Assembly (NCBI RefSeq): GCF_003977595.1
Contig: NZ_RYYR01000020.1
Location: forward strand, 1-64,000
DNA length: 64,000 bases
Origin: Lysinibacillus antri
Lineage (GTDB): Bacteria > Bacillota > Bacilli > Bacillales_A > Planococcaceae
Direction: 5' to 3'
In this document: one piece after another, positions 47,028 through 56,648 of the stretch
How the letters are laid out: every line of letters starts with the position of its first letter
Position numbering within the stretch: position 1 is the first letter of the stretch
Notes under the pieces: generated by a model
The model's input: the letters and a program-made list of their open reading frames with translations, nothing else
What the model was told of the DNA's origin: nothing
The model's database searches: none
Program-made: the position numbers and the translations under genes

Positions 47028-47041
47028 TGAAAACGTTTACG
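47028..47041. promoter_or_regulatory. cre-like catabolite control site
   Basis: TGAAAACGTTTACG matches 13 of 14 positions of the CcpA cre consensus TGWNANCGNTNNCA. It lies just downstream of the predicted start point (TATAAT at 47005), where CcpA acts as a roadblock, so repression on preferred carbon sources is expected. Confidence 0.6.
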
Positions 47042-47071
47042 AAATAGAATAATAGTTTGAGGGGGAAAAAC

Positions 47072-48442
47072 ATGGGCAAAATTAACGCAGCGGACATTAT
47101 TGCTAATAGTAAATTTAACCGCTTTCATTTTGGTTTATTAGCATGGTGCTTTTTTATTATCTTATTTGATGGATATGATTTAGTGGTATATGGTACGGCT
47201 GTTCCTGTTTTGATTAAAGAATGGGGATTAGATACAGTGCAAGCTGGGGCAATGGGTAGTTACGGTTTGTTTGGTATGATGTTTGGTGCTATCTTTTTTG
47301 GAATATTAGCCGATCGAATCGGTCGAAAAAAAGTAACAGTCATCTCATTATTTTTGTTTAGCTTCTTTACATTACTATGTGGCTTTGCGACAAATCCTAC
47401 TAGTTTTTCAATCTATCGTGTTTTAGCAGGTCTAGGTCTAGGTGGCATTATGCCTAATATTATTGCCCTGTTAACGGATTATTCACCGAAAAAAATGAGA
47501 AGTATGGCAGTGTCTATTGTTTTATGTGGTTATTCGGTGGGTGGAATGTTAGCACCGATTTTAGGTATTGTCATCATGCCAACATTAGGGTGGGAATCGA
47601 TTTTCTGGTTTGCGGGTATTCCACTATTATTTTTACCAATCATTTATAAAAGATTGCCAGAATCTGCAGTCTTCCTTGCTAGAACGGGAAGGAAAGAAGA
47701 GCTATTTAAAAACTTACAAAAGGTTGATCCAACATTTACATATCAAGGCAATGAACAATTAGACCTTGGACAAGAGGACGAATCAAAAGTTCCTGTTGTT
47801 GGCTTATTTAAGGAAAAACGAGCTTTAAGTACAGTTATGTTTTGGGTTGCCTTTTTCTCCTGTTTATTAATGGTTTATGGCTTGAATACATGGTTACCAA
47901 AGTTAATGATTGAAGCAGGCTACGGATTAAATTCAAGTTTAGGGTTCCTTGTGACACTTCAAGGTGGAGCAATCGTTGGGACAATTATTATTGCGAAATT
48001 ATGTGATAAATATGGTTCGAAAAAAATGCTAGTGCCAATGTATGCTTCAGGCGCAGTAGCATTAACTTTACTTGGTTTGGGTGGAAGTACGCTATATATC
48101 TATGTCTTAGTTGCTATTGCCGGTGCAGCAACAATTGGCGCGCAAAATATTGTACAAGCCTATGTATCTCAATACTATCCACCAACTATTCGATCTACAG
48201 CATTAGGGATGGCTTCTGGAATTGGACGAATGGGTGGAATGATGGGGCCGCTTTTAGGAGGCTTTTTACTCTCTATTACGTTGCCAATTGAAATGAACTT
48301 TATCATATTTGCTATACCAGGACTAATTGCAGCTATTGCATTGTGGATCGTCCCAGATAAACGTTCCTATTTAAGTGTTGTACGTGAATCTCGTGAAAAA
48401 GAAGGTAAGATCGATTCACCATTAAAAGAAGTTGTAGAATAA
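47072..48442 (+). CDS. MFS transporter, aromatic acid:H+ symporter (AAHS) type
   Basis: A 456-residue, 12-helix carrier with the AAHS signatures FDGYDLVVYGTAVP in helix 1, GILADRIGRKKVTVIS after helix 2, and RVLAGLGLGGIMPNIIALLTDYSP in helix 4, as in PcaK and BenK. ATG 47072 follows GAGGGGG by 6 bases. No aromatic catabolic genes are adjacent, so the carried acid (benzoate-like) is a family-based guess. A cre-like site precedes it and a terminator follows. Confidence 0.85.
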   Translation: MGKINAADIIANSKFNRFHFGLLAWCFFIILFDGYDLVVYGTAVPVLIKEWGLDTVQAGAMGSYGLFGMMFGAIFFGILADRIGRKKVTVISLFLFSFFTLLCGFATNPTSFSIYRVLAGLGLGGIMPNIIALLTDYSPKKMRSMAVSIVLCGYSVGGMLAPILGIVIMPTLGWESIFWFAGIPLLFLPIIYKRLPESAVFLARTGRKEELFKNLQKVDPTFTYQGNEQLDLGQEDESKVPVVGLFKEKRALSTVMFWVAFFSCLLMVYGLNTWLPKLMIEAGYGLNSSLGFLVTLQGGAIVGTIIIAKLCDKYGSKKMLVPMYASGAVALTLLGLGGSTLYIYVLVAIAGAATIGAQNIVQAYVSQYYPPTIRSTALGMASGIGRMGGMMGPLLGGFLLSITLPIEMNFIIFAIPGLIAAIALWIVPDKRSYLSVVRESREKEGKIDSPLKEVVE

Positions 48443-48444
48443 TA

Positions 48445-48493
48445 AAAAGGTAATGGATAGGAGTTAGTAAACTTCTGTTCATTACCTTTTTTT
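48445..48493 (+). terminator. terminator of the AAHS transporter gene
   Basis: AAAGGTAATGGA pairs with TTCATTACCTTT, followed by TTTT. The remaining gap to 48753 shows no recognisable promoter; TATTAT near 48693 is a weak candidate. Confidence 0.7.
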
Positions 48494-48753
48494 CTCTTTA
48501 AAGACTAAAGGGATATAAAGGTTTATGTAAAAAAATTAAAGGTCTATTGGAATGCTTTGGTAAATAATTTGAAAGGATTTGAGTATGAAATCATTATTCA
48601 AATAGTTGTTTCTAGTTATTTAGTAGTATTTTATCTTCATAAAAGTGTCATTTTTCTAGAGAAAATCGTAGTATTTCTAAATATCAAACTTTAGTATTAT
48701 TTATGGTGGAGTAATAAAAGTGCAGTAAAGTAAATTTTTAGAGGGTAGGTAGT

Positions 48754-49224
48754 ATGGAGCTATTTGAAAATGATGAACAACTTTTCGGTCAATATGTCGT
48801 ATTTATGATAGATAAGCAACTTTGTGCGCTTTCAATAAAAGAAATTGTTGAGATTATTGGGATACAGCCTATTACAGAAGTTGTAAATGACAGAGAGTAT
48901 ATTACGGGAGTTATTAATCTGCGCGGTAGTATCATCCCAGTCATTCAGCTACGGATGCGTTATAAACTACCTATTCTCCCATTCAACAAAAAGTCTCGTA
49001 TTATTATTATACGAAGCGAGGATGAAGGAATAGGGCTTATTGTGGATGAAGTATTGATGGTCACTCACATTGAGGAAGAACAGTTAGAGCCGCCTTTAGA
49101 GATGTTTAATACGATCGAAAAAGATTGTTTTAAAGGGTTTGCAAAAGTAAACGACCAGTTAATCGGAATCTTGAATTTACAAAAAGTATTATATCCTCAA
49201 GGAAGTGAAGGAGGGATAATGTAA
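48754..49224 (+). CDS. CheW-like coupling protein
   Basis: A 156-residue single CheW domain: QYVVFMIDKQLCALSIKEIVEIIG, the conserved VINLRGSIIPVIQLR and GLIVDEVLMV. CheW couples chemoreceptors to the CheA kinase at the inner membrane face. Its stop overlaps the CheA start by one base. It is the first gene of a CheW-CheA-receptor set lacking flagellar neighbours. Confidence 0.92.
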   Translation: MELFENDEQLFGQYVVFMIDKQLCALSIKEIVEIIGIQPITEVVNDREYITGVINLRGSIIPVIQLRMRYKLPILPFNKKSRIIIIRSEDEGIGLIVDEVLMVTHIEEEQLEPPLEMFNTIEKDCFKGFAKVNDQLIGILNLQKVLYPQGSEGGIM

Positions 49225-51797
49225 TGGAAATGGATATGTCCGTCTATTTAGGTGCCTTTCTAGATGAAGTAGATGAACAACTACAAATACTAGATGAAGA
49301 AGTTTTGAATTTAGAAAACGATGGGGAAAATATTGAAACAATTCAAAAAATCTTCCGTGCTGCGCATACGTTAAAGGGTTCTTCTGCTGCTATGGGTATG
49401 ACTACTATGAAGGAGCTAACCCATAAAGTAGAGAATGTATTTGATGCAATTCGGAACCATCAGATCAAGGTTAATACACAAATTATTAATCTAATATTTG
49501 ATTCAATTGACACGATTAAATTGTTTAAAGAAGCCATTTTAAACGGAAATGTCGATTCAGTTGACGTTACACAGTTAATTGAAAAGTTAGAAGCATGTAA
49601 AAATGGTGCAGATAGTGGGTTAACCTCACAAGTAGTCCCAAAACAAGAAGAAACAAAAACAGCTTCATCCGAGGAAATCATATTTCCTGAAGTGATTTTT
49701 GACGAATACCAAAAAGATATGGTTGAAAAAGCACTTGAAATTGGTATGAATGTTACGGCAGTTTATGTCGGACTAGTACCAAATGCCATGTTGAAATCGG
49801 TCCGTGCGTTTTTAATCAATAATAACTTAAAAGAAATCGGGGAAATTATTGCTTCCTATCCATCAACAGAAATCATTGAAGATGAAAACAAGTTTGATGG
49901 AAATGTTGTATACATAATTGTTACCGAATCGAAAAACCATGAAGTACTAGCCACGTTAAATAGTATTTCAGATATTAAAAGTATCCACTTAAGTGCCATT
50001 ACATCTGATAATTTAGATAGTTTTTGCAAAGGGAAAAAGGTCGAAATTGTCGAGCAAAAACCAGCTGAAGTAAATGCAAATGCACCTAAAAAAGATGCGA
50101 AGTTAAAAGTGAATCAAACCGTGCGTGTTGATGTAGAGCGTTTAGAATATTTACTGAATCTTGTAGGAGAATTAGTCATCAGCCAAACCCGTTTAAAAGA
50201 TGTCGGGATGCGGTTAACAGAAAAATATTCGAGCGAGTCTTTAATGGAGGATTTCCATGAAGTTGATAATCAACTAGGGCAAATTGTTAGTGAATTACAT
50301 GAAGGCATGATGAAAACGAGAATGTTACCAATTGAACAATTGTTTAATCGTTTTCCAAGAATGGTTCGCGACATTGCTCAAACGGCACAAAAAGAGGTTA
50401 ATTTTGTCGTAGAAGGAAAAGAGACCGAATTAGACCGTAATTTAATTGATGAAATTGCCGATCCAATTATTCATCTTTTACGAAATGCATTAGACCACGG
50501 AGTTGAAACGCCTGAGGAACGTGAAAAGAAGGGCAAACCAAGACAAGGAACAGTGCTTCTAAAAGCTGCCCATGAAGAAAATCATATTGTGATTACAATT
50601 TCCGATGATGGAAACGGAATAAATACAGAAAAGCTAAAACAGTCTGCGATTAAAAAACAACAAATTACAGAAGCAGAAGCAGAGCGCCTGTCTGAAAAAG
50701 AAATTTTATTCCTTATTTTTAAATCCGGTGTTTCCACCGCTGCAAAAGTAACAGATATCTCGGGTCGTGGTGTTGGAATGGATATTGTCCGAACGCATAT
50801 TGAAAAACTAAACGGGCTTATTGATATCGAAACGAAACAAGGCGAAGGAACTACCTTTAAAATTAAGCTACCACTGACATTAGCTATCATTCGTTCGCTA
50901 CTTGTGAAACTTGGAGAAAAACAATTTGCGATTCCATTAGCAAATGTTCAAGAGATTATTCGGTTAGGCAATCATGAAATAAAAACAATCCAAAATCAAG
51001 AAGTTGGGATAGTTCGTGGACAAGTACTGCCATTGATCCGCTTACACAATCGATTCAATGCAACGGAAGATAAGGTGAAAAATAGTAAACGTTTACTCGT
51101 CGTCATTGTTGGCTTAGCTGAAAAGCGAATGGGAATTGTCGTGGATCAAACACTCGGAAACCAAGAGATTGTTATTAAACCACTAGGCAAGTATATTGGA
51201 TCACCAAAATATATTGCAGGAGCTACAATCATGGGGGATGGAAAAGTAGCGTTAATTTTAGATGTGGCCTCGATCGTCCTTGAAGAAGGTGTAAAAAATT
51301 CAATCCCATACGATCAACAAATTACGATGAAACAAAATGAAAACTTAATTGGCATTACTTCATTTTATTTAGGTGACGAAGAGTACGGGTTAGAGATTGA
51401 GAAAGTGAAGGATATCATCACTGTCCCATCGATTTCGCCAATTTTGAATTCACCGTATTCAATTGTTGGCATGAGTAACTTTAGAGGGAAGCTTATTTCC
51501 GTAATGGACTTACGCAAGCGCCTTGGATTGCCTATTCAGCCAATTACAAGAAAGTCTCGTCTTATTGTCGTTGAAATCAATAATGAATTACTTGGATTAT
51601 TAGTGGATAAAGTCACGCAAGTATTAAAAATAGACGAAAACGAAATTAAAGAAGCACCAAATTATGAAAGTAAAGTCGAAAGAGAATATATTCGAGGCAT
51701 TTACCATTTAGATGATCGTTTAATGATGCTTATTAATGTTAGTCAAATTATTGATATGGAAACGTTACTAAAGTTAAAGCAAGAACAAGTTGTATAA
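49224..51797 (+). CDS. CheA-type histidine kinase with two C-terminal CheW-like domains
   Basis: An 857-residue kinase, long for the family (B. subtilis CheA has about 670). P1 has the phospho-accepting His48 ([11 protein letters not shown]). Residues about 150-260 resemble the P2 response-regulator docking domain. P3 dimerisation starts at [18 protein letters not shown]4 has [20 protein letters not shown] and [14 protein letters not shown]. The first regulatory CheW-like domain begins at [15 protein letters not shown], and a second, complete one follows at about 710-845 ([20 protein letters not shown] ... [16 protein letters not shown]). The extra domain should change receptor or CheW contacts in the array. 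Confidence 0.92.
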   Translation: MEMDMSVYLGAFLDEVDEQLQILDEEVLNLENDGENIETIQKIFRAAHTLKGSSAAMGMTTMKELTHKVENVFDAIRNHQIKVNTQIINLIFDSIDTIKLFKEAILNGNVDSVDVTQLIEKLEACKNGADSGLTSQVVPKQEETKTASSEEIIFPEVIFDEYQKDMVEKALEIGMNVTAVYVGLVPNAMLKSVRAFLINNNLKEIGEIIASYPSTEIIEDENKFDGNVVYIIVTESKNHEVLATLNSISDIKSIHLSAITSDNLDSFCKGKKVEIVEQKPAEVNANAPKKDAKLKVNQTVRVDVERLEYLLNLVGELVISQTRLKDVGMRLTEKYSSESLMEDFHEVDNQLGQIVSELHEGMMKTRMLPIEQLFNRFPRMVRDIAQTAQKEVNFVVEGKETELDRNLIDEIADPIIHLLRNALDHGVETPEEREKKGKPRQGTVLLKAAHEENHIVITISDDGNGINTEKLKQSAIKKQQITEAEAERLSEKEILFLIFKSGVSTAAKVTDISGRGVGMDIVRTHIEKLNGLIDIETKQGEGTTFKIKLPLTLAIIRSLLVKLGEKQFAIPLANVQEIIRLGNHEIKTIQNQEVGIVRGQVLPLIRLHNRFNATEDKVKNSKRLLVVIVGLAEKRMGIVVDQTLGNQEIVIKPLGKYIGSPKYIAGATIMGDGKVALILDVASIVLEEGVKNSIPYDQQITMKQNENLIGITSFYLGDEEYGLEIEKVKDIITVPSISPILNSPYSIVGMSNFRGKLISVMDLRKRLGLPIQPITRKSRLIVVEINNELLGLLVDKVTQVLKIDENEIKEAPNYESKVEREYIRGIYHLDDRLMMLINVSQIIDMETLLKLKQEQVV

Positions 51798-51813
51798 ACA
51801 GGGGGCACTAACA

Positions 51814-53403
51814 ATGGCTTGGTTAAAAAATATTAAAATATCTAATAAGCTAATGGTTATTAATATTTTATCAATCATTTTTATTTTAATTACAGGAATT
51901 TTTGGCATGATCAATATAAATAAAATGTCAACGCAAACGACAGAAATGTATGAGAATCAATTACTACCTATTAAATGGTTGAATGATATTCGTGCGCAAA
52001 GCCGTGCAAATGAAGCGTTGGTAAAGGAAATTATCTTAACGAAAGATGAAGCCGAAAGAAGAGAATTTATTAGTAATATTAGTACGCGTGCGCAAAGTAT
52101 TAAAGATGATTTTGCTTTATATAAGGAAACAGAAATCACTCCATTTGAAGAGGAACGCTTGGATATTATTGCCCAAGAGATTGAACGCATTGGTGCAAAT
52201 CGTCAAGAATTATATAAAATTTTGGAGACAGGTACAAGTGATGATGCCTATGCTTATTACAAAGCTAATTTAGTAACACCGCTTGACACTTTAAATAAGA
52301 CACTACAAGAAGTGGCAGATTATTTATCAGATCGTGCTGAAGAGACGCTAGTACAAATGAATAATGAAAAAAGAACTGCAACAATTATTATGATTTCAGT
52401 TTTAATAGTAGCTATTGTTCTAGCGCTAGTATTAACGACAATTATTTCTAGAGCAATTGTGAATCCATTGAAAAATGTAGTAGACGTAATGGAAGAAGCG
52501 GCAAAAGGCGATCTAACTGTATCTACATCCCACAATTCAAAAGATGAGATTGGACAAATGGTCACTTCATTTAACAATTTAATGGAATCTACTCGATCTG
52601 CTATAGAAAAAGTAGTAAACGCTGCTTCTGAATTGTCTGCAAGCTCACAACAAATTTCAGCAAGTGCTGAAGAAATTGCTTCTGGTAGTCAACAACAAGC
52701 ACAAGATGCAAGTGCCTCAGCTACAATGATGGCAGAAATGACAACGGTAGTAGAAGATGTAGCACGAAATGCAGAAGAAGCGGCAAGACTAGCTGAAAAT
52801 ACGATGAATGAGGCAAAACAAGGTGGAGTCGTAATTAATGACGCGATCCAAGGAATGACAGCAATTCGTGAAAGTATTTATGAATTATCGAATAAATCTG
52901 TTCAAATTGGTGAAATAGTAGAAGTAATTGATGATATTGCAGAACAAACTAATTTATTAGCATTAAATGCAGCGATTGAAGCAGCGAGAGCAGGGGAAGC
53001 AGGAAAAGGCTTTGCAGTAGTTGCAGATGAAGTTCGTAAATTAGCAGAAAGAAGCTCTAAGGCAACAAAGGAAATTTCTGAACTGGTAAATATCATTCAA
53101 GAGAATACGAGAAATTCTGTGAAATCTGTTGAAGACGGTAGTGCAAAAGCAGAAAAAGTGGATAGTACGTTTAATGATATTTTACAACTAGTGAATATCT
53201 CTTCTATAAAAGTAACAGAGATTGCTGCTGCAAATGAACAACAAACAGCACAAGCTGAAGAAGTGCAACAATCAGTAAGTAGTATTGCAGCCGTAACAGA
53301 AGAAATAAGCGCGGGTCTCCAAGAAACAGCTGCAACAGCAGAAGTATTATCCGAAATGGCAGAAGGGTTAAATCAATTAACTGGCCAATTCAAAATTAAA
53401 TAA
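51814..53403 (+). CDS. methyl-accepting chemotaxis-type receptor
   Basis: A 529-residue receptor. Helix 1 (about 17-38), a four-helix-bundle sensor outside (about 39-190, 4HB_MCP-like with [21 protein letters not shown]), helix 2 (about 192-214), HAMP, then the signalling coiled coil with the tip [48 protein letters not shown]. It ends LTGQFKIK without the NWxxF tether for CheR. ATG 51814 follows CAGGGGG; an in-frame TTG at 51790 overlaps cheA. It is the only receptor in the locus and probably feeds the adjacent CheA. Confidence 0.92.
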   Translation: MAWLKNIKISNKLMVINILSIIFILITGIFGMININKMSTQTTEMYENQLLPIKWLNDIRAQSRANEALVKEIILTKDEAERREFISNISTRAQSIKDDFALYKETEITPFEEERLDIIAQEIERIGANRQELYKILETGTSDDAYAYYKANLVTPLDTLNKTLQEVADYLSDRAEETLVQMNNEKRTATIIMISVLIVAIVLALVLTTIISRAIVNPLKNVVDVMEEAAKGDLTVSTSHNSKDEIGQMVTSFNNLMESTRSAIEKVVNAASELSASSQQISASAEEIASGSQQQAQDASASATMMAEMTTVVEDVARNAEEAARLAENTMNEAKQGGVVINDAIQGMTAIRESIYELSNKSVQIGEIVEVIDDIAEQTNLLALNAAIEAARAGEAGKGFAVVADEVRKLAERSSKATKEISELVNIIQENTRNSVKSVEDGSAKAEKVDSTFNDILQLVNISSIKVTEIAAANEQQTAQAEEVQQSVSSIAAVTEEISAGLQETAATAEVLSEMAEGLNQLTGQFKIK

Positions 53404-53410
53404 TAGTCAA

Positions 53411-53461
53411 AAATCATTTAGTAAAACATTATGTTTTGCTAAATGATTTCACTATTTTTTC
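53411..53461 (+). terminator. hairpin between the receptor and STAS genes
   Basis: A 17-bp stem (53411-53427 with 53433-53449, one G-T) is followed after CACTA by six T. It could end the CheW-CheA-receptor transcript, or let a fraction read through into the partner-switching genes. Confidence 0.7.
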
Positions 53462-53489
53462 GTAAAAATATATAAAGGGGGTTCATATA

Positions 53490-53834
53490 ATGTTAAGAAA
53501 AGTAAATGATGCGATACAAGTACTTGATTGGAAAGAAAATATTACATTAAAAAATATCGAGTTATTCCGACAAGAGGTGAACAATCTTTTAGCTCAAGAA
53601 GACAATAAGCTAATGTTAAATTTAGCAGAGACTAGTTATATTAACAGTGCGGGTTTAGGAATTATTGCGGAAAGTGTGATCCAAGCGCGACAAAATAATA
53701 AAGAGTTAGTTATAGCATCCATTCAACAATCCATTAAAGAAATCTTTGTCATCGTAAAATTTTCTAGTTTTATGAAATTGTTTGATACAGAAGAAGAAGC
53801 GATTGAATTTTTAATGGTAAATGGTCATGCCTAA
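53490..53834 (+). CDS. STAS-domain anti-sigma factor antagonist (RsbV/SpoIIAA-like)
   Basis: A 114-residue STAS protein. The phosphorylatable serine is in YINSAGLGII (Ser53), aligned with DSSGLG of SpoIIAA. In the known logic, an RsbW-like kinase phosphorylates it and a PP2C phosphatase reactivates it; the unphosphorylated form binds the kinase and frees its target. Both a phosphatase and an ATPase of those types follow. The phosphatase start overlaps this gene's end. RBS AAAGGGGG. Confidence 0.9.
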   Translation: MLRKVNDAIQVLDWKENITLKNIELFRQEVNNLLAQEDNKLMLNLAETSYINSAGLGIIAESVIQARQNNKELVIASIQQSIKEIFVIVKFSSFMKLFDTEEEAIEFLMVNGHA

Positions 53835-55014
53835 AAATTTGGAAGATTTTTTCTTAGAACATAAATTCTTTTCCTCAATTACCAATGAATCAGATCGAAA
53901 CATCGCAGGAAGGCTCCTCGTAGCAGATAAACTCTTTCAAAATATGTTAGAAGGGGTATTTATTACGGATACTACGGGCGTGATCAAATTTATAAATCCT
54001 GCATTTTCTAGAATTACAGATTATGGAGAAGAGATTATCGGACAAACGCCGCGAACATTTCAATCCGGCAAACACGACGCGACATTTTATCAATCGATGT
54101 GGCAATCCGTTGAGCAAAATGGAAAATGGGAAGGCGAGATTTGGAATAAAAAACGAAATGGCGAACTGTTTCTCCAACAAACAACCATTACAATAATAAA
54201 AAATGAGTCGGGGCAAGCACTTTATTATGCAGCAGTCATAACGGATATTACAGAGCGACGAAAAGCAGAAGAACGATTAAAAGATGATTTATTATTAGCA
54301 AAAGAAGTCCAAAAAAGCGCATTGTCACAACCAATACATAATGAGTCGATTCACATTGCAGGGATGTACCGACCATCTGAATTGTTAGGTGGAGATATGT
54401 ATGCTTGGTATCAAATTGATTCCCATCGTTATGGCATCATTATGATTGATGTAATGGGCCATGGTGTGGCATCAGCGCTTGTTTGTATGAGTGTGCGCTC
54501 ACTATTGCGAGGGATTATTAATACATTTATCGAACCTGAGCGTGTCTTAGAAGAGTTAAATAAACATGTTTATTCGTTATTTCGTGAGAAGGAATCTTCC
54601 CAGACTAAAAATTACTACTTAACATGTGCCTATGTAGTTGTTGATACGAATGAGCATCGTATTCGCTATGCTTTAGCTGGCCACCCTCCTGTATTTCTTA
54701 TATCAACAGACGGGGACGTAAACCTATTGGAAGAGGGAACCGTTCCATTGGGTATGTTAAAAAATATTGTGGTTAAAACAGGAGATCATCAATATACCCC
54801 TCAACATGCATGGATGGTCCTGTATACAGATGGGCTGATTGAAAGTGAAGGGAAAAGTTTAAGGGGAAACATGGGATTATTAAAAAACGCTTTAGTAAAA
54901 AATCGCTCAATGAATTTAGATGAAATGATGCATCATTCAATTGCAAATCAATTAACGGAATTAAGCATATCGACGTTTCAAGATGATGTGACGATGGTAG
55001 TCGCGAAACTTTAG
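53821..55014 (+). CDS. PAS-PP2C (SpoIIE-type) serine phosphatase
   Basis: A 397-residue protein. An N-terminal helix is followed by a PAS domain (about 35-155, NMLEGVFITDTTGVIKFINPAF ... ITERRKAEERL), a short coiled linker, then a PP2C/SpoIIE phosphatase (about 165-397) with GGDMYAWYQ, MIDVMGHGVASAL, ALAGHPPVFL, VLYTDGLIES and DDVTMVVAKL holding the metal-binding aspartates. It resembles RsbP. No receiver domain is present, so any CheA input would be indirect. It overlaps the STAS gene by 14 bases (a second ATG at 53827 is possible). Expected substrate: the phosphorylated STAS protein. Confidence 0.9.
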   Translation: MVMPKNLEDFFLEHKFFSSITNESDRNIAGRLLVADKLFQNMLEGVFITDTTGVIKFINPAFSRITDYGEEIIGQTPRTFQSGKHDATFYQSMWQSVEQNGKWEGEIWNKKRNGELFLQQTTITIIKNESGQALYYAAVITDITERRKAEERLKDDLLLAKEVQKSALSQPIHNESIHIAGMYRPSELLGGDMYAWYQIDSHRYGIIMIDVMGHGVASALVCMSVRSLLRGIINTFIEPERVLEELNKHVYSLFREKESSQTKNYYLTCAYVVVDTNEHRIRYALAGHPPVFLISTDGDVNLLEEGTVPLGMLKNIVVKTGDHQYTPQHAWMVLYTDGLIESEGKSLRGNMGLLKNALVKNRSMNLDEMMHHSIANQLTELSISTFQDDVTMVVAKL

Positions 55015-55078
55015 ATTCTTTCTAATCATAGAAGGCTCTCGAGTATAGGGAGAATACTTCAAAGGAGCGTTGGATACG

Positions 55079-55459
55079 ATGAATAGATGTTCGATGGAAA
55101 TAAAAACAGAAAATGATGTATTAAAGGCGATGGAACATACAAGCGAAATTGCAAATAAATTAGGTTGTTTACCGAATGAACAAATCCTCCTTAGCTTAGT
55201 AACGGAAGAATCGCTAGTAAATGCGCTAGAATACGGAGAAGATGATCTCGTCAAAATGTATTGGGCATGTTCAGACAAGGAGTTAGAAATCTGTATCAAA
55301 CAAAAAGGTAAGATGTATAAAATTGAAAAAAGTGACCAACTGAATTACGGAAACCGTGGACGTGGTTTGCAATTAATATTAAACATTATGAATGAAGTGT
55401 GGCTTGAACAGGAAGAAGAAGATAACATTGCTTTGTATATGAAGAAACGACTAAATTAA
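55079..55459 (+). CDS. RsbW/SpoIIAB-like ATPase (anti-sigma or switch kinase)
   Basis: A 126-residue HATPase_c_2 protein. The N box reads VTEESLVNALEYGE and the G2 loop NRGRGLQLI; a D-x-G G1 box is not obvious (the region reads EICIKQKGKMYKIEK), so ATP binding may be altered. ATG 55079 suits the AAAGGAG site; TTG 55070 is too close to it. By analogy it would hold a sigma factor or another target and phosphorylate the STAS protein. No sigma factor gene follows; the true target is unknown. Confidence 0.8.
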   Translation: MNRCSMEIKTENDVLKAMEHTSEIANKLGCLPNEQILLSLVTEESLVNALEYGEDDLVKMYWACSDKELEICIKQKGKMYKIEKSDQLNYGNRGRGLQLILNIMNEVWLEQEEEDNIALYMKKRLN

Positions 55460-55485
55460 AAATAGATTCCCTACTATAAAAATGG

Positions 55486-55531
55486 AAAGGCTGTCCAAAA
55501 AGACAATAGTGCTTTTTGTGACAGCTTTTAT
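55486..55531. terminator. bidirectional terminator
   Basis: AAGGCTGTC plus AAAAAG pair with CTTTTT and GACAGCTTT, between the RsbW-like gene and the convergent LuxR gene. Confidence 0.8.
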
Positions 55532-55549
55532 AATGGACAAAACTAGTAA

Positions 55550-56242
55550 TTATTCAATTTGCTGACCTAGAAAAATAGAGACGGCATGGGTACGGTTTTT
55601 TGCACCAAGTTTTATAAGGACAGATTTGATATATTGTTTAATCGTTGCTTCACTTAATGAAAGGAGATGCGTTAATTCTTTTGTAGATAATCCGTTTGCA
55701 AGGGCTTTCAAAATTTCGTTTTCTCGAGGACTTAGTTTTGGATGACTAGACCTTTGTAGCTGTACAAGAAAATCACCAGCAATTTCACCGAATAAAGTGA
55801 ATTGCTCTAGTTGATGGGCAGTAAGAGCAGGAGTGGTTTGAATAAACTCACAACAGATATAGGCAATGGTCATTTTGTTCACAAAAATAGGGATAACGAG
55901 TAATCCTTTTAGGGGTGTCTTTCGAAGGTAGCGACTTGAGATCATAGTGATAATTTCTTGTCCGCTATAGTAAGTTGCCTTTCGATTTTCCACAACATTC
56001 CTTATTACAGGTAATGAGCGAATATCATCCCGAATTTGAGTGGACGATTGGAGTTGTCCATATTCAATTTCGGCAACACTTTCGCCTACATAACCAACAG
56101 GACTAAAGCGATAGAATGTTAACTTCTCACATTCTGTTGACTCGCTTAAGGAGCGAAGCAGATGACATATCTTTTCTTCTTGTGTTTGTAAGTTTACTGC
56201 ACTTTTCAATTTTTCCTCTAAAATCCACGATGTTAGCCTCAT
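55550..56242 (-). CDS. LuxR-type regulator with GAF-like sensor region
   Basis: A 230-residue regulator. Residues about 20-160 look like a GAF fold (CEKLTFYRFSPVGYVGESVAEIEYG ... KGLLVIPIFVNKMTIAYICCEF). The last 65 residues are a LuxR/GerE helix-turn-helix (LSPRENEILKALANGLSTKELTHLLSLSEATIKQYIKSVLIKLGAKNRTHAV). It is divergent from the esterase-monooxygenase genes and is their most likely regulator. The ligand is unknown. Confidence 0.8.
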   Translation of the reverse strand: MRLTSWILEEKLKSAVNLQTQEEKICHLLRSLSESTECEKLTFYRFSPVGYVGESVAEIEYGQLQSSTQIRDDIRSLPVIRNVVENRKATYYSGQEIITMISSRYLRKTPLKGLLVIPIFVNKMTIAYICCEFIQTTPALTAHQLEQFTLFGEIAGDFLVQLQRSSHPKLSPRENEILKALANGLSTKELTHLLSLSEATIKQYIKSVLIKLGAKNRTHAVSIFLGQQIE

Positions 56243-56648
56243 TACGTCACTCCCTTATAAACATGTTAATTTCTCTTACTTTCTCCACGTTCTACTAGCT
56301 TAAATTTAGTAAACTCTATTGTTTTATTTAAGCTGTTATTCATAATGGAATATTCCTTACTATTTATTATGCTATTCATTATCGAAAAAGTAGTTATTCT
56401 AGCAATAATTTTTATACTTTTGAGATATGGAAAATAGCTAAAAGGAGGAATATTTACAGTTTAATAACTTTGTTACGATGATTATGCATAGAAAAGTGAA
56501 AGGCGTTCGCCTAGCTCCGAAAGCAAATGGAGAAATCAACAAAAGGACGCTTTTTGTTCTTGCAGTTGATTTTGAAGTTGCCGAGGAGCTAACGCCTGGA
56601 ACTGGACAAAGAAAAGTGCAAATTACAAGGAGAAAGGGTGTCAACAAA
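56243..56648 (+). other. long leader before the esterase with an orphan ribosome site
   Basis: AAAGGAGG at 56441-56448 has no ATG, GTG or TTG in the expected window. The frame of the esterase stays open back to 56478 (MIMHRKVKGVRLAPK...), but that stretch lacks a ribosome site and does not look like an esterase N-terminus. TATACT near 56413 could be a -10. Either the first gene start was lost or the leader is regulatory. Confidence 0.35.

Noticed and set aside
48754-55459. Reading the locus as an ordinary flagellar chemotaxis operon
   Set aside because: No cheY, cheB, cheR, cheC, cheD or flagellar gene is present, and partner-switching genes follow directly.
56478-56648. N-terminal extension of the esterase by 57 residues
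   Set aside because: It has no ribosome site and reads unlike any esterase N-terminus; the 314-residue form has normal family length.
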